Assembly: GCA_038380795.1 (NCBI GenBank)
Contig: CM076268.1
Location: forward strand, 15,256,001-15,320,000
Direction: 5' to 3'
Length of the DNA stretch: 64,000 bases
DNA from: Pyrocephalus nanus
Lineage: Eukaryota > Chordata > Aves > Passeriformes > Tyrannidae
Positions 39,401-54,400 of this stretch are shown piece by piece. A program made the translations under genes and the position numbers. The notes beneath the pieces were generated by a model. That model worked only from the letters and a program-made list of their open reading frames with translations, did no database searches and was not told the DNA's origin. Numbering within the stretch: position 1 is the first letter of the stretch; each line of letters opens with the position of its first letter.

Positions 39401-42400
39401 AGAACTGCATGCAAAATGAGAATGATAAGGCAGGAAGGGTAGTATAATAGAGTATGAAGTAGTGCAGTCTTTGAAGGTTAGAGATGCAACATTTCTCCCT
39501 GTTGCTGTGCTTTGTATCTATTTAGGTCAGCAAAGCTCTAGTGATTTTGTGCTCACTCTCCCTGTCACCCCCATGCTGATTTGTGAGGAGTCTTTTTTTG
39601 GGGGACAGGGAGCCAGTGCAAGTTGAGGATCTTTTGGAGGTGGCCTGCATTGCATGTAAACTTGGTAAGTGTAGTAGCCTTTATATTCAGATGTAGTTAT
39701 GGAAAGCAAGACCCAAAGATGACTATTTTTGGGGGTTTTCTTTTTGTTGTGCTTCTGAAGCTAGACTTGAGATTCTACCTAAATATGTTCTCCATCCCTT
39801 AACAAGCTTCCAAGACTTGACACAGAAACACTTAAAAGATTTGTGGAATTATTTGCTCCTTTGGCAAACTTTCATTTCCCCCAGCTGTTTTTCCTCCCTT
39901 AGGAGTTGCTGAACTGGTATGCATATGGCAAATAGATACACTCAAAGAGGTTCAGAAACCGAGGACATAGAACAAGGTGAAATAGGAATTTGGGAAGGCT
40001 GGGGGAAAACTAAGTGACCTGAAGTTTTAGTTCTGTATGATATACAAGGCCGTTGTATCCCTCTTGGATAAAACTTACCTGTGCACAGATTTACTGTTGA
40101 GCTCTTCTCTTTCAGCAGAACTTACCAGCCTGTTAAGCGCCAGTGAATCCCAATACGAAGCACAGCACAATTAGACAGTCAGTGACAGCTGTTTGAATCA
40201 GGAGTGGCTCTGAACATTGACCCCTTTACTCTTTTTGCAAAGGTCAATGAAGATACATAAAGTCCCACATTTGTGTGGAAGGAAGGCAACATGCTCTGCT
40301 TTCTATGTTGTGAAGTGGGGTAAGGGTTGGGTACTCTGATTTCTGTACAGTGCTGCTGTTTCTTGATCTAGCAGATTGGGGAGCCTTGCAAAGCAGAGAG
40401 AGCAGTGCTATGAGTGTCCTGTTGCCTCAGCTATTTTTCACTGACCATCTTAAAGAAATGTGCAAGACTGAAAAGTGAGGGCTTTACCCTGCGTTGAGGT
40501 GGAGATATATTGTTTTGCTCTGGGATTTGTGTGCATTTTGTCAAACAGCTGTGGGATTCAGATATTTGTGGAACTTTCAAAGTTTTACTTCTTACCATTT
40601 GTAGAGTTTACTTGTGTTTTTAACTACTTTAGTACCAGACCAGATTCTACCAAAGATTCCACACTGATCTCTGCTTGTTTTTGCTTTTGCAGTTTCTAAG
40701 GCCTACAGTGGGTTAATCCTTACATACTTGTTACAAGGGTTTTATAATACTGTAATCTTTCCAAGCTGCCTGTTTCCTTCTTGGTGTTAATATGTCAAGT
40801 TCTCTTTTCCAAAGGTATTGATAACTTTTGTCTATACCCTCTACTCCACTGTAACCTCCTATGGTGCAATAGCAGAATAGCACTGCTTTCTATACATCTC
40901 TCTGAGGAAACCCTGGACCCTTGTGCTTTCTCAGTATTACAAGATTCTTTGTACTATTCCAGTAAGCTGCCCTTTTTACAGGGCATCAAGTCTTATGTGT
41001 TACTGCTTGCTCCTTCCTTGGTAGTGACGTGACTCAGTTGTTCTTTGTTCAAGGAGTGTTTTTGCAGCTGCTTGGTGTGCTTTGTTTAGAACAATGGAAA
41101 GTAGTGTCTGTATTGAAACTGTCCAATGTCAATATAAAGAGAAAAAATTAGTTTTGGAACTACTAATTATGTTCAGGATGATCTTTGGTAGCTGTTAATG
41201 CAATGTCAAAGCTCAGCTGATTTAAAATAGTTATGTCAGCCAGAGGTTTCGCTCAATTTGAGTGTGACCTATTTTGTGGCTTCTGATGTGGAGGCACACA
41301 ATGAGGTTTGTATGGCTACTGGATGACTTCTTCCTCTTTAAACTTCTTTTTAAAAAAATCTGTCAATTAAAGCTACAGTTATTTCAACAAGAGATGTTTT
41401 GTTTCCTGCTTGGTGAATTACTGATCCAGACCTCTAATGGAATTGTGACTCCAGCCTAATTAGTTACTAAACTTAGCTGGCACTCACAAGCACACAAGGG
41501 TAACAGATGCAGGAAACAAATTGAAATGCATTACTGTCCTGGTGTCTGAAACAACATTATTAAAAATTTCAGTTTCTAGTTGGAATTTCAAATAGCAAGA
41601 GGTCTAAAGCTTTGTCCAAATGACAATGCACAGAACTGAAAAGTAATTGATTTCATGTGGTTTGTTTTAGACTTGTGCCTTGTTTCCTGACCTGCTCTCA
41701 ATTTGTAAAGTGGAAATAATAACAGCAACTTCAGTTACTGTTGAGAGCAGAAAGGTGAAAACTAGCCCTTCAGGGAGCTGTCAGCTTCAGTGTCAGATGT
41801 AGAATAGACATTTTAGAGAGAAGCATGGTTAAGAAGGAATTAGCTGTGAAAGGGGCATTTGGTGCCAACAGTGAAGTGTGGCTGACTTTAGTGCTGCTTT
41901 AGTGCTGCTGCAGTTCCAGCCTGTGGGTTGGAGGAAGGATTGTAGTTTCTGAGGGTCTCAAGAGACCTTGAAATTACTGTGTTGCTGAGTGGTTGGAGTG
42001 GCATTGAACAGGGCAGTTCTGTTATGCCCTCCTCTTTCAGGTTTAAGCATTGTCACAGTGCGAGTGCAGAAAGGCAGCCAAGCAGGTACCACTGGTCTCT
42101 AGGACAGCACTGAAATAAAACAGAGAATCTCCTGGGTATCTGTTCATGGTAATTTTTTTTCTCCAACTTTGCTTTCTCCTTACAGACTAGGGCACTACTT
42201 GTGTCCCAGTAACTGCACTATTAAGAACTGGTGCTTCAAATAGAGGGAGCAGAACATAAACTTTAGAGTTATAAACCATACTGTGACTCCAAAGAAAGGG
42301 TGAATTTCTATACAGTACACTTATTATCATTTGCACTTTTATTCTTCATGCAGATGCAGGTATGTGATGTGACTGGGCTCAGTAAAAGTTTTCACATCAC

Positions 42401-45400
42401 TGAAGCTGTCACTTGCATGCATTGATGGAAAGATGTCACTTCCTGCTTTTCCTCTAAATTAGAAATTGTGTCTGAATTTGCTGTAGCAAGTATTGACCAC
42501 AGTTTTGTTCTCATTGAATCTTGATCTAGAAGTCAGTTAGAAACATCTGGAGTATAAAGACTAGCCTGTAATTTTGTGATGTTTTACTCATACGCTACTA
42601 TAGAGAGCAGCAAAGAATGTGAATTTTTCTGTGGTAGAAAAACACTGAGACTATGATGCAGAAATACATGTTTGAGGCTTCTTTTAAAATTTGCCCTGAT
42701 TGTCTCCTCTAGATAGGAAGAGCTTTGGCGTTTTTCCTGATGAAAATGGTTCCTATTTAGTTTTCTTGCTCTGGGCAATACAGTGCTAGACTTGTGAAAT
42801 TTGACCAGTGGGAGGCTCAACGGGAATAGTTAAATATTGGTGAGTTCATTAATAGCCTTACTTCTATCACTACAATAGAAGATTGCCTCAGGTTAAAAAC
42901 ATTGGCTATCTCAAACTAGTTTCAAATAGCTATTTGTCTGCATCACAAAACTGCCATTGAGACTGACACAGAGGTTCATTGATGTGGAACCCCACATTTC
43001 TAAGATATGAGCTTTCAGTGAGATGAAGGACCAGTGTCTGCTGTGTGTGAACTTGCATTTATAATCTTTTAATAATGTGGCTATTCAATTTGGCTTTTTC
43101 TAGTGAACCTCTGTGACAGAAATCAGTGAATTTTCAGTCGTCTGCCTAGTTTTGGTTGTTTTTTTGTAATTTTTTTTTTATCTCACGGAGACTGGATAAT
43201 GCTTCTGGTAATGACTTATTATTTAGAGGTGATAAAATACAGTAGTTCAGAAACTCAGTGTGCAGCAGGACAAAAACTTTTCAAAAATTAAAGAACTGAA
43301 ACAGTTAGAGTTTAATACTACCTTGAAGAGAAGGAAGAAGTACTGCATAGAGAAGAGAAGAATGTTTTCTCATCTAGAATTTGTTCTTATTCTTACCTAT
43401 CAGGGCAGGAATAGGATATGCTAATCTCTCACCTGGGAGAGAATCAGACCCAGAAAAGGCTGACTGCTGCCTATCTCAGTTAGAATGTCGTGGCTGTCAA
43501 TTTGCAGTTCTCGGTGGGTTGTCATTGATTTATATTATATTAAAAATGTCCAAGTGTTTCAGCAACCTTAAAAAGAAACAAATCTACACAAAGTGGTTAT
43601 AACTAATGCAAATAGAATGTAGTACATTGCTTTTGAAGAGTAAATAATTAAGATTCATGTTGCTTATTCCTAGGAAATGTGACGAGGCAGTTTGATTGAT
43701 ATATACCATGTACATACAAATGAATATAAATGCATGGGTTGAAGTGCCAAATGAAACATACTGTTCTATAGAATAGATAAAGAAAGAAAGGTACCGGTGG
43801 GAGGATGCCTCTGTGTGTGTGTGCATATATATATATATGTATGTATGTATGTATTTTGATCCTACTGAAGAAAACCGAGCTGACAGTTTGCTGCTGCAGT
43901 ATTTCTCAGTAGCTGATCGTCACTAATCTAGTGCTCATGTCTCAGCTGTGGGTCCTGCACTAAATGTGAAAGCCTTCATCTTTCTCCTAAATCAAAACAG
44001 CAGAAGGTGTAAAGGAAGTCTTCTCTTTGTGACTTTCCTGGTCTTTTAAAGTAGTGGCTTTGAATTCTTTGAGATGATTTCTATTGTTCTATTTTTCTTT
44101 AGCTCTCAGTGCAGGATGAAAAAAGAAAACTTTTTATGTCTTCTCCTAGAGGGGTTTTTGGGGTTGCGTTTATCTCACAGGGGAAGCAAGTCTTTTGAAA
44201 CACCTAGTGCCTTTTTTCTTGAGTTCTGTTTCCCTTAGTTTAATGTAGCCTCCCCGTGATACTAATTCTATCTAACAGCAGCAAGGCTTGTCATCAGCAA
44301 ATGGTAACTTATCTCCTCCTATGGTCTAAACCATTCTATCTTCTGGGTGTTATTTAAAGCTTTTTCTTTAGTGACAAAAATAAGTTACTTTCATTTGGTT
44401 ACCTCTGCCTCTACTGTGCTATAGAAGAGGAAGTGAAATCCTCCCGCTCTTGCTTTTATATCATTGTCCCAGTTGGGATTTCTTTAAGGAACTTAGTACT
44501 GGGCAATTAATACCCTTTAGTTGCTTTACACAAAGTTAGCAAATGGAGGAATGGGGTCAGTGGGAGTTTTCTTTTACAACAATCTTTGTTTTGTTTGTTT
44601 GTTTTCTTTTAATGCCTAGAATATCTTAATGTTTATGATTTGGTTGCCTTAAAAACTTATAGCTGGTTGCTTAGTTCTGAAGTTGTAGTATTGGTCTTTT
44701 TTAGCAGGCTTTTTTGAGCATATTGCCAGTATTTTTACAGTTTTCCTCTAAATGTGAAACAGCTTTTCAGACTGGCTTATATTTTTATTGGAAACAGTCT
44801 ATCCTCTAGGCAGAAAAATGTCCTCAGAAGAGAAATTACTGTATAAGTAATCTGATCAATGAAAATAAAAAAGAATTTGAGGTTTCTTTGTTACTCAGCT
44901 ATAAGATTCCTATAAAAAGGCATTATTAAATCTAAGATACATATCTTCCCCAATATTAATGAAGACTATCCCCTGATGTACAAAAGCATCTTATTTAAGA
45001 ATTTTGGTTTTGTGAGAAGAAGGATGGGAGTGAACAGAGGACTTTGTGTTCTGTCCTAAAATGGTTGATTCTTGTAGTAATTGAAGTTCACTCTTTTAGA
45101 AGCCTGAGGGGCTGTGTTGGATAAATTTGCAGATGGTCTCCATCGTGAGAAAAAACTGTATGAAAGAGAACAGATTGTTTTCTCCTGTTAGACTTGTGTG
45201 GTGTCATAAAACTCTAGACTTCTTAATGCTAAAGATGCACAAATGTTTGTCTCGAGCTTCTTCCTCATAAACTCTTCTGATTAGTACTTATACTTCCTCA
45301 GCTGTGGATGAAGTTGTCTTCTTTAGTCCAGGTATCATTATCTATTTCAAGTGCTGTCCATTCAAACTGATTTCTTTGGTGGACCCACCATCATACTCGC

Positions 45401-48400
45401 CATAATTTTCTCTGGCCCTCTCCACTTATTTCCATCATTTACTCGTTAGAATGATTGACAATGCTGTTGAAATGTAAGCCTGAACTCTTAAAGGCAACAT
45501 GGAGACTACCAGCAGAATTATTCCTTATCATTACTTGATATCAGAAGATTTCTCTTTTGTTAATTTAATGCTTGTTTTACATGGATATTCAGGTCACTAA
45601 GAGATCATTGCTACAGTGAATCTGGAGACTTTATAGTCCCTGGAATAATGAAAATCATTTGTTACCATTTGCATGAACTGAAATAGAGCCATTTCACCAG
45701 CATGTGAGATCATTCATAAATACCACTATTTTTGAAAAGTTCAGAAACCAATTGACTTAAGAGTATATGGTAGAATGGATGACTTCCTAATCTCTGGATA
45801 AAATCTCAAGACTAGTTCAGTTTCCACTGTGAATTGGATCATCGTAGAATTATCATCTTGGGCTGTGGAGATTTGGTCAACAGAGCTTTCAGGATTGTGA
45901 CAACATGGTTGTCACTCACACATCACTCTCCTTAGTTAAAGCATTTCCAAAATCCATAGAAAAATAATAGAGAACATGCTGTTGAAGATGAGAATAATGT
46001 CTCCTGAGGCATTCATCGATTGTGACTTAAGTATTCTTAGATAGCCTTGTAACAGGTTTTGTATAAATTTCTCATTGTATATATATACTGCAGGATTCTT
46101 GAATGTTGGAGCCTTTAACCAAGTTTAAAAAACCAAAAAACCCCAAACACAAAACCACCAAAAAACCCAGCCAAACCTCTCCTCCTTTCTCTTAGCTGGA
46201 GTATGACTTCTGTGCTTGAGTAGAGAAGGAGCAAGGTTTACTCCTGCAGAAAACATTTCCCTATGAAGCAATCAAACTGAAAAAAACCCCACCAAACTGA
46301 AACCAGCCCACAACCTCTACCCCCTCCAAAAAAAAATTCCTTTTGTTTACATTCCTGATATATACAAAGAGAGCCACCTATTCATTGGCTGTTTCTATCA
46401 CCGACAGCTGTTCTGTGAAAATAAATGTTTTGAATGTTGTCTTAAGAAGATATTGTAAAGTGGGGTAAGTTCAGAAGAGTTTGGCCAGCTTTTATATTTA
46501 CATTTCATCTTGTATATTCCTAATACAGGGGAAAAAAAAAAAAAGAAGCAAAATCTGCATAGATTATTACTTCAAAGAAGAGTCTGGATGTCATTGATTC
46601 ATGTCATGGTAAAAGAACTGGGATGCCCATAGTGTAGCAATTCATTTTTTAGCTCCAAAATATGTAAAGAGTATTCCTCAATACAGAAGGGTGTGAATAC
46701 ATTACATAGAGTGACAGACATTACCAGTAGGCACTGTCTCTTAGGTTTAAGATTCAAAGAATATATTTTTTTTAATAAAAAACTTCAGTAACTATGAATA
46801 ACATCATATTTGCCATAAAATCAAAAACATCTTACACAGCTGAGAGAAGACTGCACGAGTCTGCTCAGCATGCATCCAACTGTTTCTCAGGCTTCCTTGT
46901 TTCTACGCCTACAGGGAATAAATTGTGTTAGCTTAATTAAGTGATAAATGAATTACCTATGGCAGGTAACTTAAAAGTAAGGAGGTTAATGGCTGAGAAA
47001 TCATAAGGAGAGCTGTGACACATGAAACTCTGTTTCAAAGGGAGTTTAAAAAAATAGCATTGTTCAAGAAGCTTTAAAGATGAATGCGAGTAACTTCTGC
47101 TATCTAACCTCTGAGGTCTTCAGCAGTTTTATTGCAATGTTCTTCCTTACCTGTCATAATTATACTTCTGCAGTCATGCAGGAGAGGAGTCAATTAGTGT
47201 GCTATTCATCTGTGTTGGGATGCTGATCTTAGTGATTAAGGGGATGGAAGTGAAAGTGGGATGGAAGTGTAAGAAACTTTTTCTTAATTTGTGTCTTCAC
47301 CCTTCAAACACATGAGTAATTTCATTAAAATAGTGTGGTTTAAATTTGGTCAAGCTTCTGTATATGTTCATCTTCACATGACTTCCACTGTCAGTGGCTT
47401 AAGATATATTTCAGTCTTCACTACAGTAGTTAAGGTAACAGCTTCTTGAAACTATATTGAGATCAGTTGAAAAAATAGTTGTGGTGTTTTTTGGTTTTTT
47501 TTTTTTTTCGGTCTTCCCTGGGTGTAGCTCTGAATTGACAATATTGCTTTTTAAACTGATAACAATTATAGGTGCTGTCAAAATTAGTTTATGGACAACA
47601 ATCAACATAGTCATATGGAAAGCCAAAACCTATTGTTGTTACAGTAGTGTTTGTAGGTAGCACCGAGACTGCTGTAAAGGTATTGTAAGATTTTTTTTTT
47701 TAAACAATATCTCCTCTCAAAAAAGGCTTAAAAAAACCCAAACAAAAAACCACAAAAACAAACAAACAAAAAAACCAACCAAAAAAACCCACAAAACCAA
47801 AAACAAACAAAAACCAAACTCTGAGGTTTGTCAAAAAGTGTTCAAAAAAGCTTACAAAAGATTAAAAAAATGATTTTTTTCAAATCTATCAAACCAAACA
47901 GTTGCTGCCCAAAGTTTGCAATGTTTGCAAATGAGCAAGATACAAAAGAGTTTTTCAAAGAAAACTGAGAAAACCGTCATGGAAAAACTGTTTAATTTTT
48001 TTGAACACATTTTAATCTTGTAGGATCTTCAGTAGGTTCATACATTGCAAATCTTCTTTATGGGGAATTATCAAAAATTTGGCTCAAGTAAGAGTGTCAG
48101 AACAGACTGGTGGCCAACCTGATAAAATTAGCAGTAAAATAAATTTCCAGAACCAGATGGTGAAATTGCTTCTTTTATGAAGGCTTTTACTTCAAGTAAT
48201 ACTCTTTAGCCTGGAAGAGAATACCCCAAGGGAGAAGCTCTGCTAGAAATCTGTGGAGTGTGCTGTGGCAGCAGCCATGGAGTGATTATTTGTCAGGTCT
48301 CATAAATGAAGTAGGTAGCAACAATAAGTGTGGACTTAAAAAGAGGAAATGCTACTTTTTTATGCAGTAAGCTGTGGAAATTCTTGCTGCAAAAAGGTTG

Positions 48401-51400
48401 AGTGTGGATAGAGTTTAAACAAATTCATGGAGATAAAACTGTTGTCATGAATCATTCGAGACATGAAGCCCACGGCTATAAAACTGAGATTAGGTTGATG
48501 TACTAGGTAGTCTTCCTCAGTTCAAACTGGATGATATAAATATAGATCACAAAAAACCAAAATGTAGTAAAATGCAGGGACTAGATAACATTCAGCCATA
48601 ATATGTGTGATACATGCTCTTTTCAAGTGTGTTTAGATTTTCACAGAATCACAGAATATGCGGAGTTGGAAAGGACCCACAAGAATCATCGAGTCCAACT
48701 CCTGGCCCTTCATGGGGCCATCCATCCCCAAGAGTCACACAATGTGCATGAGAGTATCATCCAAACCTTTCCTGCACTCAGGCTTGGTGCTGTGACCACT
48801 GCCCTGAGTAGCCTGTTCCAGTGCCCAAAAACCCTCTGTGTGAAGAAACTTTTCCTGATATCCAGCCTAAATCTTCGCAGACACAACTTCAGGCCATCCC
48901 CTTGGATCCTGTCACTGGTCACCACAGAGAAGAGATCAGTGCCTGCTGCTCTGCTTCCCCTCATGAGGAAGTTGTAACTGCAGTGAGGTCTCTCCCCAGT
49001 CTCCTCTTCTCCAGGCTGAACAGACCAAGTGCCGTCAGCCTCTCCTCATACTCCTCAAGGCCCTTCCCCCTTTGTTGCCTTCCTTTGGACGTTCTCTAAG
49101 AGTTCCATATCTTTCTTACCCTGCAGTGACCAGTATTCAAGGTGAGGCCGCACCAGCGCAGAGCAGAGAGGTCCAATCCCCTCCCTCGACTGGCTGGCGA
49201 TGCTTTGCGATGCCTGATGCCCCCCTCCTTAGGTTGTTGTATTGCTTTGTAAATGATTGGATGTGTGAAGCCTTGCTTGTGTTTTGCGATATAAACCGAT
49301 GACCTGATGTTTGCCTAACAATATATTAAAACTTGAAAGCTTTCACTTACTTTTTAGGTAAATTAAAAAGCAATTTGAGAGTTGAAATACCTGCAAACTT
49401 TGACTGTGAGAAAATCTGACCTGTGCCCGCCTTTGGTCCCAATACTTTTTTAGAAGTCTTTTGGGGAAGAGTTTTTTTCAGATGAAGTGAACTGTAGGTA
49501 GAAGGGGCAAATGGCACTTACAGCTTCAGTAGAAAATATTCTTTCAGCATTTGCTACCAATTCAAGCCAGAGTATGTGTTTTGTGTATAGTCTACAGTGG
49601 TTTAGCACTTTTAGCACATTCTGCAGACTAATTATCTATGCATCCAGTGTGCCAAATGACTATAAAGCTAATAATTAATACAGCACCATCCAGTAATACA
49701 GTTATGCAGAAAGGCATTTAGTCCCTTTGTAGCGAAGGAAAGTATTAAAAAGTAATAGGCCTATTTCCCTTTCATTTTCCTGCTGAAGAATATTACTGTC
49801 TTTTGTGTAAAAATAGTACATTTAGAGTGACTAGATGGAAAAATGACATAGGTAAATATTAAATGTTGTCTTCCAGTAGTAATTTTCTCAAGCATTACCT
49901 TGGATTTCTTTATAAAACGTTGAGTTTTATAACGAGACTGAAGCTTTTATTTACGGAACCTTTAAATACTTTGAATTGTGAAAGGGTGAAAGCATCTATA
50001 TCTGTGCAATCTCAATTTTAAAAAAAGAAAAGAAAAATTGCAAGGTAAAATAAAAGTCAGATGTGAATGTCAAAACTAAGAGTTGTCATCCTGTAGGTTG
50101 TCATTTAGTCAGAAATACTTTACAGAAAATACTAGTTGTATTATGGTCTTTCTTTTTCAGTTCTTCAGAAGACCTACATTTCTGAACACAGTGAAAATCT
50201 CAATACAAAATATAAATGGTCATTATTCGTAATTGTTATATGTTAAATGCTTATGCAGTCACTATTCAAAAGCTCTTTTGTCAACTTTTTTCTGTAGAGT
50301 TTGTCTGCAAGTAAGAGTTCCTAGAGAAGTTTAGTTCTGTCAAACAGTAAAACAACAATGCCTCTGTCATGGTCTGTGTGTAGACTTGGAGCTTTTACTT
50401 CCTCTGCCAATCTTTTGATTTGCAGATTTTAAAACTAGAGTGGATCATTATTGTTCTCTGATTTCACTTCCTTTAGTGTTATATGGTCATAAAATGGCAT
50501 GCAGCAAAGCAAATAACTTTTGATTAGATCTGATAGAAGCTTTTTTGAATGTATTTCAATCATGATAAAAAATTTTAACCTGATGGCAGAAGCTGCCCTC
50601 TCCCTTGGTAAGTGCTTCCAGTACAGTCTGATCATTTTAAAAAAATGTAGTATCTTCATCTTTTGAATTTTTATCTTTTGTTTGTGTGTCTCTTGTGTCT
50701 TTTTGTGTCTTGGAAACCACTTTAGTATTAAAAATTATTTTGATTTGAAGCTACTTGTATGATTATGACCTTTAAATTTTTCTCTGAAATACATGAGCTC
50801 CCTTAGCATGTTGCTGAAAAAAAGACTTCAAGGACCTCAAATCAACTTGTGACTCATCAAATTTCTTTTTTTGTGTGTTGCTATTGTGATTTTTAGAGAG
50901 CACTTCATTTCCATGATGGCCTACAATAATGATTTACCTACAATTCCTGTTATATTTACTAACTTTTGTCTAAGAGTATATGTACTCTCTAAGACAAAAT
51001 CTGAGGAGATGGTTTCCTAACGTATCTTCCCCCCCATCCTTTCTGAAACTGATACTGTGGGGCAACCTTGCTGGCGTGGTTTATGTATTTTAGTAACAAG
51101 TGACATTTAGTCTTTTTGACTTAAAAGTCTTTTTAGGAATTGTAAAGAGGTTGCCTTGGAGTTATTCGGGGGTTTTTTTCAGGATTTTTCTGGAAATGCA
51201 TCCTATTTATCAGCTATTAATATTATTATCATCCTGTAATGCAAAATACCTATAATTCAAAAGCTATTCTTTTCTAGACTTAATATAGATTTAAACTGAG
51301 GCATGTGATGGGAGGGGGGAGTTGGCTTGTTTTTCTTTTGTATGGCATTTTTTTTGTTGGTTTGTTTTGTTGAATTTTTGTGGTAGTGGGTTTGTTTGGT

Positions 51401-54400
51401 TTTTTGTTTGTTTGTTTGTTTGTTTTTTCAGAAATTAAGGAAAAAAAGCCCTCATAATTCTTTAATAACATTCAGTACCATTTCTGGCCAATCTTCCAAA
51501 AAAGGAAAGGTTGTTTGCTGTCCTCTCCTAATTCTTACCCTCCATAGAGCATACTGAAGAATCCTTAGCTTGCTTGTGAGATTTTTTTCATTGAGAGCAG
51601 CCACTTCTAATGAGCATTAGGCATTTTATACTTAAGAATTTGCCTTATTTATTGCATATACCCATCTTGCTCTCCTTTCCCAGAAAGTAAAATTTTCTTC
51701 CTGAGCCTAAACAGTATGTTAAGTAGAAGCAGATTTGATGCATTAACTTGGGGAATGCCCCACCTAGTGGATGATCACAAACTCATTTTCTCGTTCCTCC
51801 AGTTATGACAGATTTACATTAACCGTGTATACTGCCAGATTAAACTGATTTAATAGCTGAATTTGAAATTCCCAATAAATGTTTTAACATAGAAATTAAT
51901 TGCAAGCTATGCTTAAAATGGCCATCTTCAAAACTAGCTTTCCTGCATGTCAGAGGAAAGGAAGTATCTCGAAGAAACTTTGGGGAGGTAAAAGTCTTTC
52001 TTTATTCAATAAGAGGCTGGCCTTTCTCTTGTACAAGAAGAGGTGCAGTGAACTTCGTTAAAATGGGACAGGAAAATGGAGTCAAAGACTGTCCACTTGC
52101 TTTCAGAAACCCGTGCTTTTAAAGGCAGAGTAGGGGTATGAGTTATACCTCACTGTGAACAGAGGATGAGATTTATTGGAAAAAGTGGGATGAGGTACTA
52201 TGTTGCTCTGCCCTTCTTGTTCCTATGTCCTATAATATTTGCATCCATCCTTGTGTGGATTAAGAAAATTTGTAAAAGCCAATTCTTTTGTTCCATTTAA
52301 GCTCCTTTTTTTTTTTTTTTGTCCCACTTTTGGAAAATATAATGAAATTGTATTCAATTTTTCTGTATTACAGTTTTTTCACTTCATAAGAGAGGTCATT
52401 CTGTTCAGAATTCAAAAGTGTCCCCACACAGTTATGACATAATTTCATCTAACTTGTCTTGGTCTGTGTAGCAGATGTTCATAATTTGTGCAGTAACATT
52501 TTTTCCTCCAGTTCTTAGAAGAGTGAATTATTTGTTTCTTTAATAGTCATTTTGTGGAACAGAGGTGAAGTCATTTGTTGCAGATCATATCAATTATACA
52601 TGGAATAACTTACAAATATCAAGAATATTAAACTGCCCAGTACAATAATACATTTATACAAAAGGTTCTTTAAATAGAGGTGTATTATAATTTTAAGTTT
52701 GTCCTTGTTTCCTTATTCTTTTTTAACTTTATGTTCAGTTTTCTGTTATATTGTCCTGTGAAAAATGCAAAGCAGCATAGCTTACTGAAACAGATTATTT
52801 AATATCAAAACCAAGGAATAAAATCTACACTGTACACTTCTTCACTGTTCAAAAGCTTATGAAACAGTCTGCAGAAAAAAACCTTAAAACAATCATAAAT
52901 TCCTGTTGGGGAAGAAATTTTGGTTAAATTTCTTCCACCAAGTGAAATATACTAAAGTATGTAAATCTAGATTTTTTTTTTTTTTTAATCTTTTTTTTTT
53001 CCAAAACCAGTTAGCTTTTCAGACCTTCAGTCTTGAGCAGGCTTGGAGTAGTGCTAATTTTTATAGTTAGCACTACATAGTTTTATAGTTAGTTTATATA
53101 GTTTTATAGCAAGTGAACTTGTGTGGACTGTAAACCATCAAGCTCTAAACATTTATTAATAGGAGTCATACTTTATTTGTGAGTAGTTCTCTTAATCTGG
53201 AGTGGAGTTCAGTTCCTGCAGATGAAATAAGTATGGGTAAAGTTAGTGGTAAATGTGAAGAAATAACTTTTTCCATCACCTTGTTAATGGGCTATTTGCT
53301 CAGGCTTCATAGTTTTGCACCCTTTTGCTAACATAATCTGTTTTATCTTACCAGAAAAAAAAACCAACGTTCTGGTCTGTCAAGGGTGTAGTTCAGTAGG
53401 GCTGCTCCCACTGAGTGCGTTATAGTAGATTCATGTGGTAAAGGGCAAGGGACCAGGGGGGGAAGTAACCTTTAATTTTGAAATAGATGAACAGCGTTCC
53501 TTCTTCTGCTAAATCAAAATAAAAAATCATAACAGTTCCTATCTTAGTTTCTCTGAGATTTTCAAAAGAAAAACAAAAGTCTTCAGTTACCTCTTCTGCT
53601 TAATGATGAAGTTCTATAATAGTGAAGAACTTGAGACCAAAATTACTGCTTGGAAAAAAAATGTTTTCCTTTTAGATCAGATGGCATATAGTTTGTTTTT
53701 CTGACTTTTGTCCTAATCTTGATGTGTCCCGAAGGTAAATCAAGGCTTCAGACCCATCAGTCAGCACTAGTTTATGCTTTCTCCATTTAAGGGTGGCATG
53801 GAGGAGGGGGGAGAAGTGGAGTTGTCCAAGCTACAACCTCAGACACATGACACTTCCTGATGAGGTGGTGTTGCGTCCTTCATGGAGGTGCCCTGCCTCC
53901 CTAGACACTAAATATGTGTGCATACTTGTGGAACAAGTCACCTCCCCTTCATACAGCTTAGAAACAAAAACACACTTTAATGATAAAATTAGGGGGTGAG
54001 TGGAGGAAGGAAATTACTTTTGACCTTCAAGTCAGTCTCTTTGTAGGATGAAAAATAGTAAAGCATATAGCAAACACATTTATACAGCCAGATTTAATGT
54101 ACAGGCATAGTCATTATTTTATTTATGTATGTATCTGTAAATCTGAGAGGGCTGTGTTCAGTACTCTTGAATTCCTGGCTATACTGCATCACCATTGAAA
54201 TGTTTACACAAACTTACACTTATAATCTTGCTTATAAATTTTACTGAATTGTATTCTCTGACTGGAACATAGCATACAGACCATCGTGGATAAATTACCA
54301 TTACTACTAAAGTAGATCTGAGAAGGTCTTTGCTTTTTTAAGTCTTTTTTGGTTTTTTCCCCAAGAAGCAGAATACTTGTAAAATTAGAGGTAGCTGTGT

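Noticed and set aside
48603..49302. Plus-strand open frames of 76-124 codons
   Set aside because: They lie in the CR1 3' fragment and read its complement; they are not host genes.
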